This document shows, piece by piece, positions 10,078 through 17,853 of a DNA stretch of 46,241 nucleotides (its first letter is position 1; every line of letters begins with the position of its first letter). The notes below the pieces were generated by a model. That model worked only from the letters and a program-made list of their open reading frames with translations, searched no databases and was not told the DNA's origin. The stretch spans positions 1 to 46,241 of the forward strand of contig CALXHF010000012.1 of assembly GCA_944388035.1 (NCBI GenBank), written 5' to 3'. The stretch comes from an uncultured Clostridia bacterium. Lineage in GTDB: Bacteria > Bacillota > Clostridia > TANB77 > CAG-508. The translations under genes were made by a program, and so were the position numbers.

Positions 10078-12100
10078 ATGCAAAATAATAATAGAAAAGT
10101 ATTTGATTCGCTTGTATCTAGAACAAAGATATATTTAGCAATAATATTAATTTTATTAATAGTAATATGTATTGAAAATGTTATTATGATATTTCCAAGT
10201 ATATTAGTATATGGAATTGTTGTTGGATATACATATTATGCAAACAAAAAAAGGAAAAGTGAAATATCTGAAACATTACAAGACTTAACATTAACAGTAG
10301 ATTCAGCAGCTAAAACAAGTTTAATAAATTCCCCCTTTCCATTAATTATACTTGAAACAGATGGAAATATTATATGGAGAAGTACAAAATTTAATACCGA
10401 ATTTGCCAATATTGATATTAATACATATTTAAATGATTTAATAGTTGATATAAAAGATGAGATTGAGAGTGGGTCTACAGGTAATAGTGATATATTAACA
10501 GAATTAAAAATTGGAAATAATATGTATAAAGTAATGGGGAGATATGTAAACTTTAGAAATAGAGACAAAGAAAGGAAAAATAGAAAAGAATATATGGTGA
10601 TTTTATATTTTATAGATGATACTGAAAATATAAAATTACAAAAAGAATATAGAGATTCTAAGTCTTGTGTTGGAATTATTATGATTGATAATTATGAAGA
10701 AATAATGCAAAGACTAGATGTTGCAGAAAAACCACAAATAACAGCTGAAATAGATAAAAAAATTTATGATTGGGCAAATAAAACAAATGGTGTTTTAATA
10801 AAATCAGACAGAGATAGATATGTATATTTGTTTGAACAAAGATATTTAGATGATGTTAAAGAGGATAAATTTAGTATATTAGATAAAATTAAAGAAATTG
10901 ATACTAAAGAAAAAGTACAATTTACTTTAAGTATTGCTATTTCAAATGAAGGAAGTACAGATAAAGAAAAATATAAATCAGTTCAAAATGCTATGGATGT
11001 TGTCTTAGGACGTGGTGGAGATCAAGCTGTAATTAGAGAAAATGAAATTTACAAATTTTTTGGTGGAAGAGTAGAAGAAGTAGAAAAAAGGACTAAAGTA
11101 AAGGCAAGGGTTGTAGCACATGCATTAGAGAATTTAATTAAAGATGCTAATAAAGTTATGATTATGGGACATATAAATGCTGATATGGATAGTATTGGTT
11201 CTTGTATGGGAATATATCGTTTAGCAAAAACACTAAAAACTAATGCATATATAATTTGTAGTGAAAATACACCGGCTCTTGAATCTTTTATGACAGAAGT
11301 TAAAAAAGACCCAGAATATGAAGATACTATAATAAATAGAGAAGTTGCGCTAGAAAATATCGATGAAGATACTTTATTAGTTGTAGTAGATACTCATAAA
11401 ATAAATTATGTAGATAGCCCAGAAATATTAGATAGAGCAAGTAAAGTTGTAGTAATTGACCATCATAGAAGAAGTACGGATTTTATAGAAGATGCGACAT
11501 TAATGTTCCAAGAAGTGTATGCATCTTCGGCAGCAGAGTTAGTTACAGAACTTTTACAATATGCTGAGGCAAAAATAGATTTAAAAACTATAGAAGCAGA
11601 AAGCCTATATGCTGGAATTATGATGGATACAAAGAATTTTACATTTAAAACAGGTGTAAGAACATTTGAAGCAGCTGCATATTTACGTAGATGCCGGAGT
11701 TGATATTATAAGAGTTAAAAAGTGGTTTCAAAGTGACTTGAAGAGTTTTAATTTAATTGCTGATATAGTAAAAAAAGCAGAGATAATAGATGAGGGAATT
11801 GCTATATCTACTTATGATGAAGTAACAGAAGAAGCAAACCTTATTTGTGCCAAAGCAGCAGATGAGCTACTTACTATTAGTGATATAACAGCTTCATTTG
11901 TGCTAGGAAATACAGGAAATAAGATTTGTATTAGTGGACGTTCTATTGGAGATATTAATGTACAAATTATATTAGAAAAGCTAGGTGGTGGAGGACATAT
12001 CACTTTAGCTGGAGCTCAAGTAGAAGGTATGACTATTGAAGAGACTAAACAAGAATTAATAAATAGGATAAATGAATATTTTTCTGAAGTAGAAAGTTAA
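10078..12100 (+). pseudogene. gdpP: Cyclic-di-AMP phosphodiesterase GdpP, split by one extra base
   Basis: Membrane c-di-AMP phosphodiesterase of the GdpP/YybT family (DHH-DHHA1). Two transmembrane helices lie at about residues 17-58, then a PAS-like and a degenerate GGDEF-like segment. The DHH domain has GHINADMDSIGS near 364 and DHHRR near 461. The DHHA1 GGGGH motif lies after the break (about 11984-11998). The first frame stops at 11701, where the family continues AAYLRR-x-G-x-D; removing one base around 11692-11696 joins the frames into about 673 aa, the normal size. No other damage is seen. The final product, if truncated, would lack DHHA1. Sequence error is at least as likely as true inactivation. 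It belongs to the conserved gdpP-rplI-dnaB neighbourhood. Confidence 0.85.
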
Positions 12101-12116
12101 CAAAGGAGAAAAAACT

Positions 12117-13436
12117 ATGATTTTAAAAAAGTTAAAAAATAATGAAAGAGGTTCTATTACAGTATTTGTACTTGCAACGATGTTATTAGTTACAGGAGTT
12201 ATATTTATTGCATATTTTTCTATGATGAATAAAAGTAGTTCTCAAGAAAGAGAATTAGATAAAATACAAGAAGAATATAATAAAACTGATGATATGATGA
12301 CTCAAGAGTATGAAGAAAATTTATATATTAGATGGAACGAAGAAAAAGGTTGTAATGAGCCAGAAATACAAGACAATATGGAATTGGTTAAGTGGGATGA
12401 AGAAGCAGAAAAATTTGTACCAGATGAAACAAATTCAAGCTACGATTATAATAATCAAGAGTGGGCAAATGCTGTTGTTACAATAGATGGTGTAGAGAGT
12501 TATTTTGTATGGATACCAAGATATGCATATAAAATAAATTATACGACACCAGGAACACCAAGTAGCGGAGGAACAATTGATGTGAAATTTCTAAAAGGAA
12601 TGAGTAATATAGCATCAGATGGAACTGTATGTAAATATGCTGATGACTCAACACTAGATAAAACTAAAGATTATATAATACACCCAGCATTTACGTCAAA
12701 TACGACTTTAGGAGGCTGGGATAGTGAACTACCAGGAATATGGGTAGGAAAATATGAAACAAGTTTAGTAAAAAAATCAAATAAAACAGATTTTAGTCCA
12801 GAAACTGCGACGACAATAGATTCAGAAACTTATGCAATAACAATACAACCAAACAAAAAATCTTGGAGATTTGCAACAATAGATAACCAATACACAGTGG
12901 CAAAAGAATATAGTACAGAATTAAATTCACATATGTTAAAAAATAGTGAGTGGGGAGCAGTAGTATATTTGACAGAAAGTAAATATGGAAGAAATGGAAC
13001 AGAAGTAACAAAAAATGTAAGTACTAATTTCTTAACAGCTAGTGGAGATATAGTGAAAAATAAATTACAAAGTAGTACTGGAAACGAAACAGGAATATAT
13101 GATTTAAGAGGAGGCGTTTCGGAAAGAGTAGCAGCATATTTACAAGGGGGAAATGTATCAAATGGAAAAACTTTAGCAAGTGAAGAAGAGAAAAAGTATG
13201 TAACAGTATATACAAAAAGTAGTGAAACTACAGCTTATAAACCAGGAGACGCAACATATGAAACAAAAGGCTGGCACAATGATTATGCTTTCTTTTTTAA
13301 TTCTAGTAATTCTTTTTTAGAGCGTGGTGGTGATTACAATTTTGATAGTAATGGTGCAGGAATATTTTTTTATAACGCTTATAATGGTAGTCCCAATACT
13401 TATACTTCTTTTCGTATGTGCCTGATAATAACCTAA
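12117..13436 (+). CDS. Pilin-like membrane-anchored protein with FGE/C-type-lectin-like C-terminus
   Basis: 439 aa of unknown function. The N-terminus resembles pilin or pseudopilin-type leaders: a short basic segment, NNERGSITVF, then one hydrophobic helix (about 14-33) and a charged helical stalk. From about residue 130, motifs such as FVWIPRYAYKI, WVGKYETS, NSEWGAVVYL, GIYDLRGG and the terminal RGGDYNF...SFRMCL match the formylglycine-generating-enzyme/C-type-lectin fold, used in many surface proteins for ligand binding. It starts 16 bp after gdpP with AAAGGAG upstream and has its own terminator. It therefore sits inside the usually tight gdpP-rplI cluster. The last ~150 nt have different codon use (CGT, TCT, CCC, CTG, ACC) from the AGA/ACA-rich body. 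Confidence 0.75.
   Translation: MILKKLKNNERGSITVFVLATMLLVTGVIFIAYFSMMNKSSSQERELDKIQEEYNKTDDMMTQEYEENLYIRWNEEKGCNEPEIQDNMELVKWDEEAEKFVPDETNSSYDYNNQEWANAVVTIDGVESYFVWIPRYAYKINYTTPGTPSSGGTIDVKFLKGMSNIASDGTVCKYADDSTLDKTKDYIIHPAFTSNTTLGGWDSELPGIWVGKYETSLVKKSNKTDFSPETATTIDSETYAITIQPNKKSWRFATIDNQYTVAKEYSTELNSHMLKNSEWGAVVYLTESKYGRNGTEVTKNVSTNFLTASGDIVKNKLQSSTGNETGIYDLRGGVSERVAAYLQGGNVSNGKTLASEEEKKYVTVYTKSSETTAYKPGDATYETKGWHNDYAFFFNSSNSFLERGGDYNFDSNGAGIFFYNAYNGSPNTYTSFRMCLIIT
13279..13436 (+). other. Compositionally distinct 3' segment of the lectin-like gene
   Basis: The body of the gene uses AGA for Arg. This last ~158 nt uses CGT twice, TCT, GGT, CCC, CTG and ACC, and is T-rich rather than A-rich on the coding strand. 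It encodes the terminal lectin-fold loop and strand (RGG..., then Asn/Tyr/Ser/Gly-rich residues, then SFRMCL), the part that varies in diversity-generating retroelement targets. No template repeat or reverse transcriptase is present in this window. Confidence 0.4.
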
Positions 13437-13471
13437 TGTGAATTTTATAGATATAATAATGCAAAAGAATT

Positions 13472-13506
13472 AAAATCAGGAAATTTGTATAATGCCTGAT
13501 TTTTTT
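13472..13506 (+). terminator. Terminator after the lectin-like gene
   Basis: 9-bp stem AAAATCAGG (13472-13480) with CCTGATTTT (13495-13503), followed by a T run. Confidence 0.85.
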
Positions 13507-13519
13507 CTTTAAATTAACC

Positions 13520-13548
13520 TTGAAAAAAACTATAAAATAAGGTAAAAT
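13520..13548 (+). promoter_or_regulatory. Promoter of rplI-dnaB
   Basis: TTGAAA (13520-13525), 17 bp, TAAAAT (13543-13548), 24 bp before the rplI start. Confidence 0.8.
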
Positions 13549-13572
13549 ATAGAACTAGAAAGGCGTGATAAT

Positions 13573-14019
13573 ATGAAAGTAATATTAATGGACAATATAA
13601 AAGGTGTAGGAAAAAAAGATGAAGTAATAAATGCATCTGATGGATATGCAAGAAACTTCTTATTACCAAAAGGATTAGCAGTAGAAGCAACTAATGAAAA
13701 TATGAGTAAACTAAAAGCAAAAAATGATTCAAAAGCATATAGAAAAGAACAAGAAAAAGAAGAAGCAAAAAAAGTTGCTGAGAAGCTTGCTGGTATTCAA
13801 TTAAAAGTACCAGTAAAAGCAGGAGAAAATGGCAAAATATTTGGTGGAGTATCAGCAAAAGAAATAGCAGATTTATTAAAATCAAATTATAATATAGAAG
13901 TAGATAAAAAGAAAATAGATTTAAAAGAAACAATAAAAACATTAGGTTTAAGAACAGTAAAAATAAAATTATACGATGATGTTGTTGGAAATTTAAGAGT
14001 AGATGTAATTAGTAAATAG
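13573..14019 (+). CDS. rplI: 50S ribosomal protein L9
   Basis: Large-subunit ribosomal protein L9, 148 aa, normal length. The N-terminal domain has MKVILMDNIKGVGKKDEV and the DGYARNFLLPKGLAVEAT block, joined by a long Lys/Glu-rich helix to a C-terminal domain beginning near VPVKAGENGKIFGGVS. ATG follows AAAGGCGTG. The gene has its own promoter and is 21 bp upstream of dnaB, so the two form an operon. This pair with gdpP is a classic Firmicute cluster. Confidence 0.97.
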   Translation: MKVILMDNIKGVGKKDEVINASDGYARNFLLPKGLAVEATNENMSKLKAKNDSKAYRKEQEKEEAKKVAEKLAGIQLKVPVKAGENGKIFGGVSAKEIADLLKSNYNIEVDKKKIDLKETIKTLGLRTVKIKLYDDVVGNLRVDVISK

Positions 14020-14040
14020 CTATAAAAGGGAGTTGGAAAA

Positions 14041-15375
14041 ATGGAATTAGGAAAAGTACCACCAAATGATATAGAAGCAGAACAAGCAATTATTGGTAGT
14101 ATGTTAACAGATAAAGATGCTGTAATTTCTGCAATTGAGGTTTTGAAACCACAAGATTTTTACAGAGAAGATAATAAAACAATATATGAAGCTATTTTAA
14201 ATTTGTATAGTCGTTCTGAGCCTGTAGATATAATAACAGTAAGAGCAGAGCTAGAGTCAATGGGAAAACTTGATAATGTTGGTGGACTAGAATACTTAGC
14301 TGAATTACCTGAAAAAGTACCAACAACTGCAAATGCTTCTAAATACATAAAAATAGTTGAGGAAAAATCAACACTTAGAAATTTAATAAAAACAGCAAAT
14401 GAAATAATAGAACTTGGTTATAACCCAACAGAAGATGTTGATGATATAATGGAAGGTGCAGAAAAGAAAATTTTTAACATAATGCAAGATAAAGAACAAA
14501 AGAGTTATAGCCCTTTAAAAGATGTTTTAGTTGAAAGTTTTACAAAGTTAGAAGAATTATACAATAGAAAACAACATATAACAGGTGTGCCTTCTGGTTT
14601 TACAGATTTAGACTATAGAACTGCTGGTTTTCACGGTTCAGAATTAATTTTAATTGCTGCAAGACCTGCTATGGGTAAAACTGCATTTGCATTAAATATC
14701 GCAAGTAATGCAGCTTTAAGAGCAAATGTACCAGTTGCAGTATTTAGTTTAGAAATGTCAAAAGAACAATTAGTAAATAGAATTTTATCTTCTGAATCTA
14801 TGGTAGATAGTAATAAAATAAGAACGGGAAAGTTAGAAGAAGATGATTGGTCTAAACTTGCAGAGACAATAGGTCCTTTATCTGAAGGAGAAATGTATAT
14901 AGATGATACACCTGGAATAAGTATTACTGAAATAAGAGCTAAATGTAGAAAGCTAAAAATAGAAAAAAATATTGGTTTAGTTGTTATAGATTATTTACAA
15001 TTAATACAAGGAACTGGAAAGAGAAATGGAAGCCGTGAACAAGAGATTTCTGAAATAAGTCGTTCGTTAAAAATTTTAGCAAAAGAATTAGATGTGCCTG
15101 TAATTGCTTTATCACAATTATCAAGAGCAGCTGAGCAAAGACCAGACCATAGACCAATGCTTTCAGATTTGAGGGAATCTGGTGCAATAGAACAAGATGC
15201 TGATATTGTTATGTTTTTATATAGAGATGACTATTATAATCAAGATAGTGAAAAGAAAAATATAGCAGAAGTTATAATTGCAAAACATAGAGGTGGTTCA
15301 ACAGGAACAGTAGAGCTTCTATGGCTTGGAAATTATACAAAATTTGTTAATATTGCAAAAGGTTTTGATAATTAA
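14041..15375 (+). CDS. dnaB: Replicative DNA helicase
   Basis: Hexameric replicative helicase of 444 aa (called dnaC in Bacillus). The N-terminal DnaB domain begins PPNDIEAEQAIIGSML. After a linker, the RecA-like domain carries Walker A RPAMGKTAF near residue 220, the VFSLEMSKEQL motif, Walker B LVVIDYLQLI near 320, and the SQLSRAAEQRPDHRP-type arginine-finger region. The C-terminus has IIAKHRGGSTGTVELLW. No intein is present. The SD AAAGGGAG precedes ATG. It is the last gene of the rplI operon, before the terminator at 15433-15469. Confidence 0.97.
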   Translation: MELGKVPPNDIEAEQAIIGSMLTDKDAVISAIEVLKPQDFYREDNKTIYEAILNLYSRSEPVDIITVRAELESMGKLDNVGGLEYLAELPEKVPTTANASKYIKIVEEKSTLRNLIKTANEIIELGYNPTEDVDDIMEGAEKKIFNIMQDKEQKSYSPLKDVLVESFTKLEELYNRKQHITGVPSGFTDLDYRTAGFHGSELILIAARPAMGKTAFALNIASNAALRANVPVAVFSLEMSKEQLVNRILSSESMVDSNKIRTGKLEEDDWSKLAETIGPLSEGEMYIDDTPGISITEIRAKCRKLKIEKNIGLVVIDYLQLIQGTGKRNGSREQEISEISRSLKILAKELDVPVIALSQLSRAAEQRPDHRPMLSDLRESGAIEQDADIVMFLYRDDYYNQDSEKKNIAEVIIAKHRGGSTGTVELLWLGNYTKFVNIAKGFDN

Positions 15376-15432
15376 TTTTATTTTGTGTGAAAAATATGTG
15401 AACTTTTAATAAAATGTATTGCAAAAATCAAA

Positions 15433-15469
15433 AAATTGGAGTAATATATAGTTACTTCAATTTATTTTT
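15433..15469 (+). terminator. Terminator after dnaB
   Basis: 12-bp stem with one G-T pair (15433-15444 with 15452-15463) then TTTTT. The 3' arm TTACTTCAA (15452-15460) can instead pair perfectly with TTGAAGTAA (15473-15481), giving an alternative fold. Confidence 0.8.
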
Positions 15470-15574
15470 GTCTTGAAGTAATTTATTCGGAAAAATTAAA
15501 TCGAAAAATTCCAAAAAGCTAAAAAAAGAAAAACAAATTAAAAAAATATTTAGTAAAGTATATAAAATTTCTAC

Positions 15575-15620
15575 TTTACCTTATAAGTTATTTGACTATA
15601 ATAGTAAAAATAATTATAAT
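15575..15620 (+). promoter_or_regulatory. Promoter region of the Rpn-family gene
   Basis: Two overlapping candidates: TTTACC (15575-15580)-16 bp-TATAAT (15597-15602), and TTGACT (15592-15597)-17 bp-TATAAT (15615-15620). The second matches better but would start transcription inside the SD, so the first may be the working one. An inverted repeat GTAAAGTA (15553-15560)/TACTTTAC (15572-15579) overlaps the first -35. Confidence 0.5.
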
Positions 15621-15636
15621 AAAAGGAGGAAAAATA

Positions 15637-16638
15637 TTGAATAAGAAAAAAAGAGAGAATAATAAAATACATGATAGCATTATAAAAGATGTATTAGAAG
15701 AAAAGAAAGAGTTTAGAGATTTTATAAGAACTTTTTATAATATAGAAGTAGAAGAAGAAAAATTGGAATTACAAAATAAAGAATATAGAACAAGGTTTGG
15801 CCTAAGAACTAGATATATAGATGTATTATATAAGATAAAAGGAGAAGAAACATATATAATAATAGAACATCAAAGTACAGTTGATTATTCAATGAGTGAA
15901 AGAATAGGAGAATATTGTTTAGCAGTAGTAAGAAGTAGAAGAAGATATATGTTAAGAAGCAAAAATAGAATAGCACCATTAGTATATCCAATAGTACTAT
16001 CAACAGCTAAAAAAGTATGGGATGCAACAAGAACAATAAAACAAGATGAAGGAAACTTGTATAAATTGCCAGTACAAAAATATCCAGAATATGAAGTGAT
16101 AGATATAAACAAATATAAAATACAATATTTATTAAATTTAAGAACAGGCTTAGGAGTAATACTAGCATTTGAGAAAGTAAAAACAAAAGAAGATTTTACA
16201 TATATAATAGAAAGTTTAAAGAAAAGGAAAATAAACAAAAGAGAAAAAAGAGCAGTGGAGTTAATTGTAGAACATTTAGAAGAAGAAATATCAATATTAA
16301 CAAATAAATTACCAGAAGAAAAAATAGAAGAAATGAGAGAAGAATTATTAAAAATAATAATGAAAGAAGGTGATTTTATAATGATGAATTTTACGAAAGC
16401 ATTTGTAAAAATAGTGCAAGAAGAAGGAAAGAAAGCAAGGAAAGAAGCGATAAAAGAAGGAAGAAAAGAAGGAAGAAAAGAAGGAAAAATAGAGGGAAGA
16501 AAAGAAGGAAAAATAGAAGGGAAAAAATTAGGAGAACAGAATATAATAAAGTCATTATTTAGAAGTAAAATGTCTGCTAAAGAAATATCAGATAGGACAG
16601 GAATAGCTTTAAGTGAAATATTAAGAATTGTAAAATAG
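15637..16638 (+). CDS. Rpn-family recombination-promoting nuclease / PD-(D/E)XK transposase-like protein
   Basis: 333 aa, Rpn/YhgA-like family. The PD-(D/E)XK nuclease core shows Asp62 in YIDVLYKI and Glu77-x-Gln79 in IIIEHQS. Such proteins bind and cut DNA; E. coli relatives stimulate RecA-independent recombination, and some are linked to phage defence. A central helical domain is followed by a Lys/Glu/Gly/Arg tract (about 265-302) made of short KEGR/KIEG units, then a small helix-turn-helix-like end (SAKEISDRTGIALSEILRIVK). TTG at 15637 is chosen because AGGAGG lies 7 nt upstream. It is a single-gene unit between dnaB and tilS, typical of a mobile accessory gene. Confidence 0.85.
   Translation: MNKKKRENNKIHDSIIKDVLEEKKEFRDFIRTFYNIEVEEEKLELQNKEYRTRFGLRTRYIDVLYKIKGEETYIIIEHQSTVDYSMSERIGEYCLAVVRSRRRYMLRSKNRIAPLVYPIVLSTAKKVWDATRTIKQDEGNLYKLPVQKYPEYEVIDINKYKIQYLLNLRTGLGVILAFEKVKTKEDFTYIIESLKKRKINKREKRAVELIVEHLEEEISILTNKLPEEKIEEMREELLKIIMKEGDFIMMNFTKAFVKIVQEEGKKARKEAIKEGRKEGRKEGKIEGRKEGKIEGKKLGEQNIIKSLFRSKMSAKEISDRTGIALSEILRIVK
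16440..16530 (+). repeat. In-frame purine-rich tandem repeat in the Rpn gene
   Basis: Degenerate 12-nt units (GAAGGAAGAAAA type) encode repeated KEGR and KIEG tetrapeptides. Tracts of this kind are common in the family and can change length by slippage in multiples of three. Confidence 0.75.
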
Positions 16639-16662
16639 TTTTAAACTAATAGAAAAATGAAC

Positions 16663-16691
16663 TTGAAAATGCTTAATAAATATAGTAAAAT
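16663..16691 (+). promoter_or_regulatory. Promoter of tilS
   Basis: TTGAAA (16663-16668), 17 bp, TAAAAT (16686-16691). The -10 overlaps the left arm of the hairpin at 16687-16718. Confidence 0.65.
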
Positions 16692-16718
16692 AAGTAATAT
16701 TTAATATTACTTATTTTT
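16687..16718 (+). terminator. Hairpin terminator between the Rpn gene and tilS
   Basis: 13-bp stem AAAATAAGTAATA (16687-16699)/(16705-16717) with a short loop and T run, only 3 bp before the tilS SD. It may end the Rpn transcript. A transcript from the tilS promoter would contain only part of it. Confidence 0.65.
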
Positions 16719-16732
16719 GTTAGGAGATTTGT

Positions 16733-17719
16733 ATGGAAGAAAAAGTATTAAGAACAATTAAAAAATTTAATTTAATAGAAGATAGAGATAAAATAGTATT
16801 AGCAGTGTCAGGTGGACCTGATTCAATATCAATGTTAAATATCTTAAATAATTTTAAAAAAGAGAAAATACTGAATTTTGATTTTTGCGTAGCACACGTA
16901 AATCATATGATTAGAAAAGAAGCTAAAGAAGATGAAATGTTTGTAAAAGCATATTGTGAAAAAAATGATATTTCTTTTTATTCAAAAAGTATAGATGTTA
17001 AAAAATTAGCTAATAATAATAAAATAGGAACAGAAGAAGCTGGAAGAAATGCAAGATATGAGTTTTTCGATGAGATATTAAGAAAAACAAATTCTGATAG
17101 AATAGCAATTGCACATAATAAAAATGATAAGGCCGAAACAATTATTATGAATATATTAAGGGGAAGTGGAATATCTGGACTAAAAGGAATAGAAGCTAAA
17201 AGGGGAAAATATATAAGACCATTAATAGAGTGTGAAAGATTTGAGATAGAAAAATATTGCGAAGAAAAAAATTTAAAACCTAGAATAGATAAGACTAATT
17301 TTGAAAATATTTATACTAGAAATAAAATTAGAAATGTAGTTATTCCGTATATAGAGAAGGAATTTAATCCTAATATTATTGAAACATTAAATAGATTATC
17401 TGAAGTAGTTTCTGATGAAGAAAATTATATAGAAAAAGTAGTTTTAAATAAATTTAAAGAAATATTAATAAGTGCAAGAGAAAATGAAATAGTATTAGAT
17501 TTAAAAGAATTTAATAATGAAGAAAAAGTAATAAAATCAAGAATAGTTTTATATACTATAACAAGGTTGTTTGGAACAAGTAAGGAAATTGCTAAAGTAC
17601 ATATAGATGATATTATTAAATTATGTAGTAATAATATTGGCAATAAATATTTAACACCTAATAAAAATATAAAAGTTTTAGTAAAAGATCATAATATTTA
17701 TTTTATTAAGGAAAATTAA
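16733..17719 (+). CDS. tilS: tRNA(Ile)-lysidine synthase (short form)
   Basis: N-type ATP pyrophosphatase that converts the C34 of tRNA-Ile(CAU) to lysidine, needed to read AUA, an abundant codon here. The PP-loop SGGPDS is at residues 26-31, followed by VAHVNHMIRKEA, an EEAGRNARYEFF block and the AHNKNDKAETIIMNILRGSGISGLKGI motif. At 328 aa it is shorter than the roughly 450-aa Bacillus-type enzymes and appears to lack the C-terminal TilS_C domain. The frame ends cleanly, so this is probably a compact natural form. Upstream of ftsH as usual, but without the hpt gene often found between them. Confidence 0.93.
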   Translation: MEEKVLRTIKKFNLIEDRDKIVLAVSGGPDSISMLNILNNFKKEKILNFDFCVAHVNHMIRKEAKEDEMFVKAYCEKNDISFYSKSIDVKKLANNNKIGTEEAGRNARYEFFDEILRKTNSDRIAIAHNKNDKAETIIMNILRGSGISGLKGIEAKRGKYIRPLIECERFEIEKYCEEKNLKPRIDKTNFENIYTRNKIRNVVIPYIEKEFNPNIIETLNRLSEVVSDEENYIEKVVLNKFKEILISARENEIVLDLKEFNNEEKVIKSRIVLYTITRLFGTSKEIAKVHIDDIIKLCSNNIGNKYLTPNKNIKVLVKDHNIYFIKEN

Positions 17720-17748
17720 GTAGCCGTAATGAATCTTATAAAACTTGC

Positions 17749-17791
17749 TTGTTTGTAATGAAAACGTCATAAAAAAATTGTTTACAAACAA
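17749..17791 (+). promoter_or_regulatory. Inverted repeat overlapping the ftsH promoter
   Basis: TTGTTTGTAA (17749-17758) and its exact complement TTACAAACAA (17782-17791) are 23 nt apart. The right half is also part of a local palindrome TTGTTTACAAACAA (17778-17791), which covers the -35. This arrangement suits a repressor site. It does not match the CIRCE or CtsR consensus. Confidence 0.4.
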
Positions 17792-17809
17792 AAAAATATA
17801 TGTTATAAG
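17781..17809 (+). promoter_or_regulatory. Promoter of ftsH
   Basis: TTTACA (17781-17786), 17 bp, TATAAG (17804-17809), about 45 bp before the TTG start. Confidence 0.65.
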
Positions 17810-17853
17810 AAAATAGAAATGTGATGTAAAGAAAAACAAGAGGAGGAATTATT

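Noticed and set aside
11666..12100. Separate small DHHA1 protein after gdpP
   Set aside because: It has no SD at its apparent start and begins inside the conserved DHH region; it is the second half of a frameshifted gdpP.
16440..16530. Short purine repeats as a CRISPR or other DNA array
   Set aside because: Units are contiguous, in frame and encode the KEGR/KIEG tract typical of Rpn-family proteins; no spacers.
15637..16638. Rpn-family gene as part of an intact insertion sequence
   Set aside because: No terminal inverted repeats or target duplication were found around it; the nearby inverted repeats are a terminator and a promoter-overlapping palindrome.
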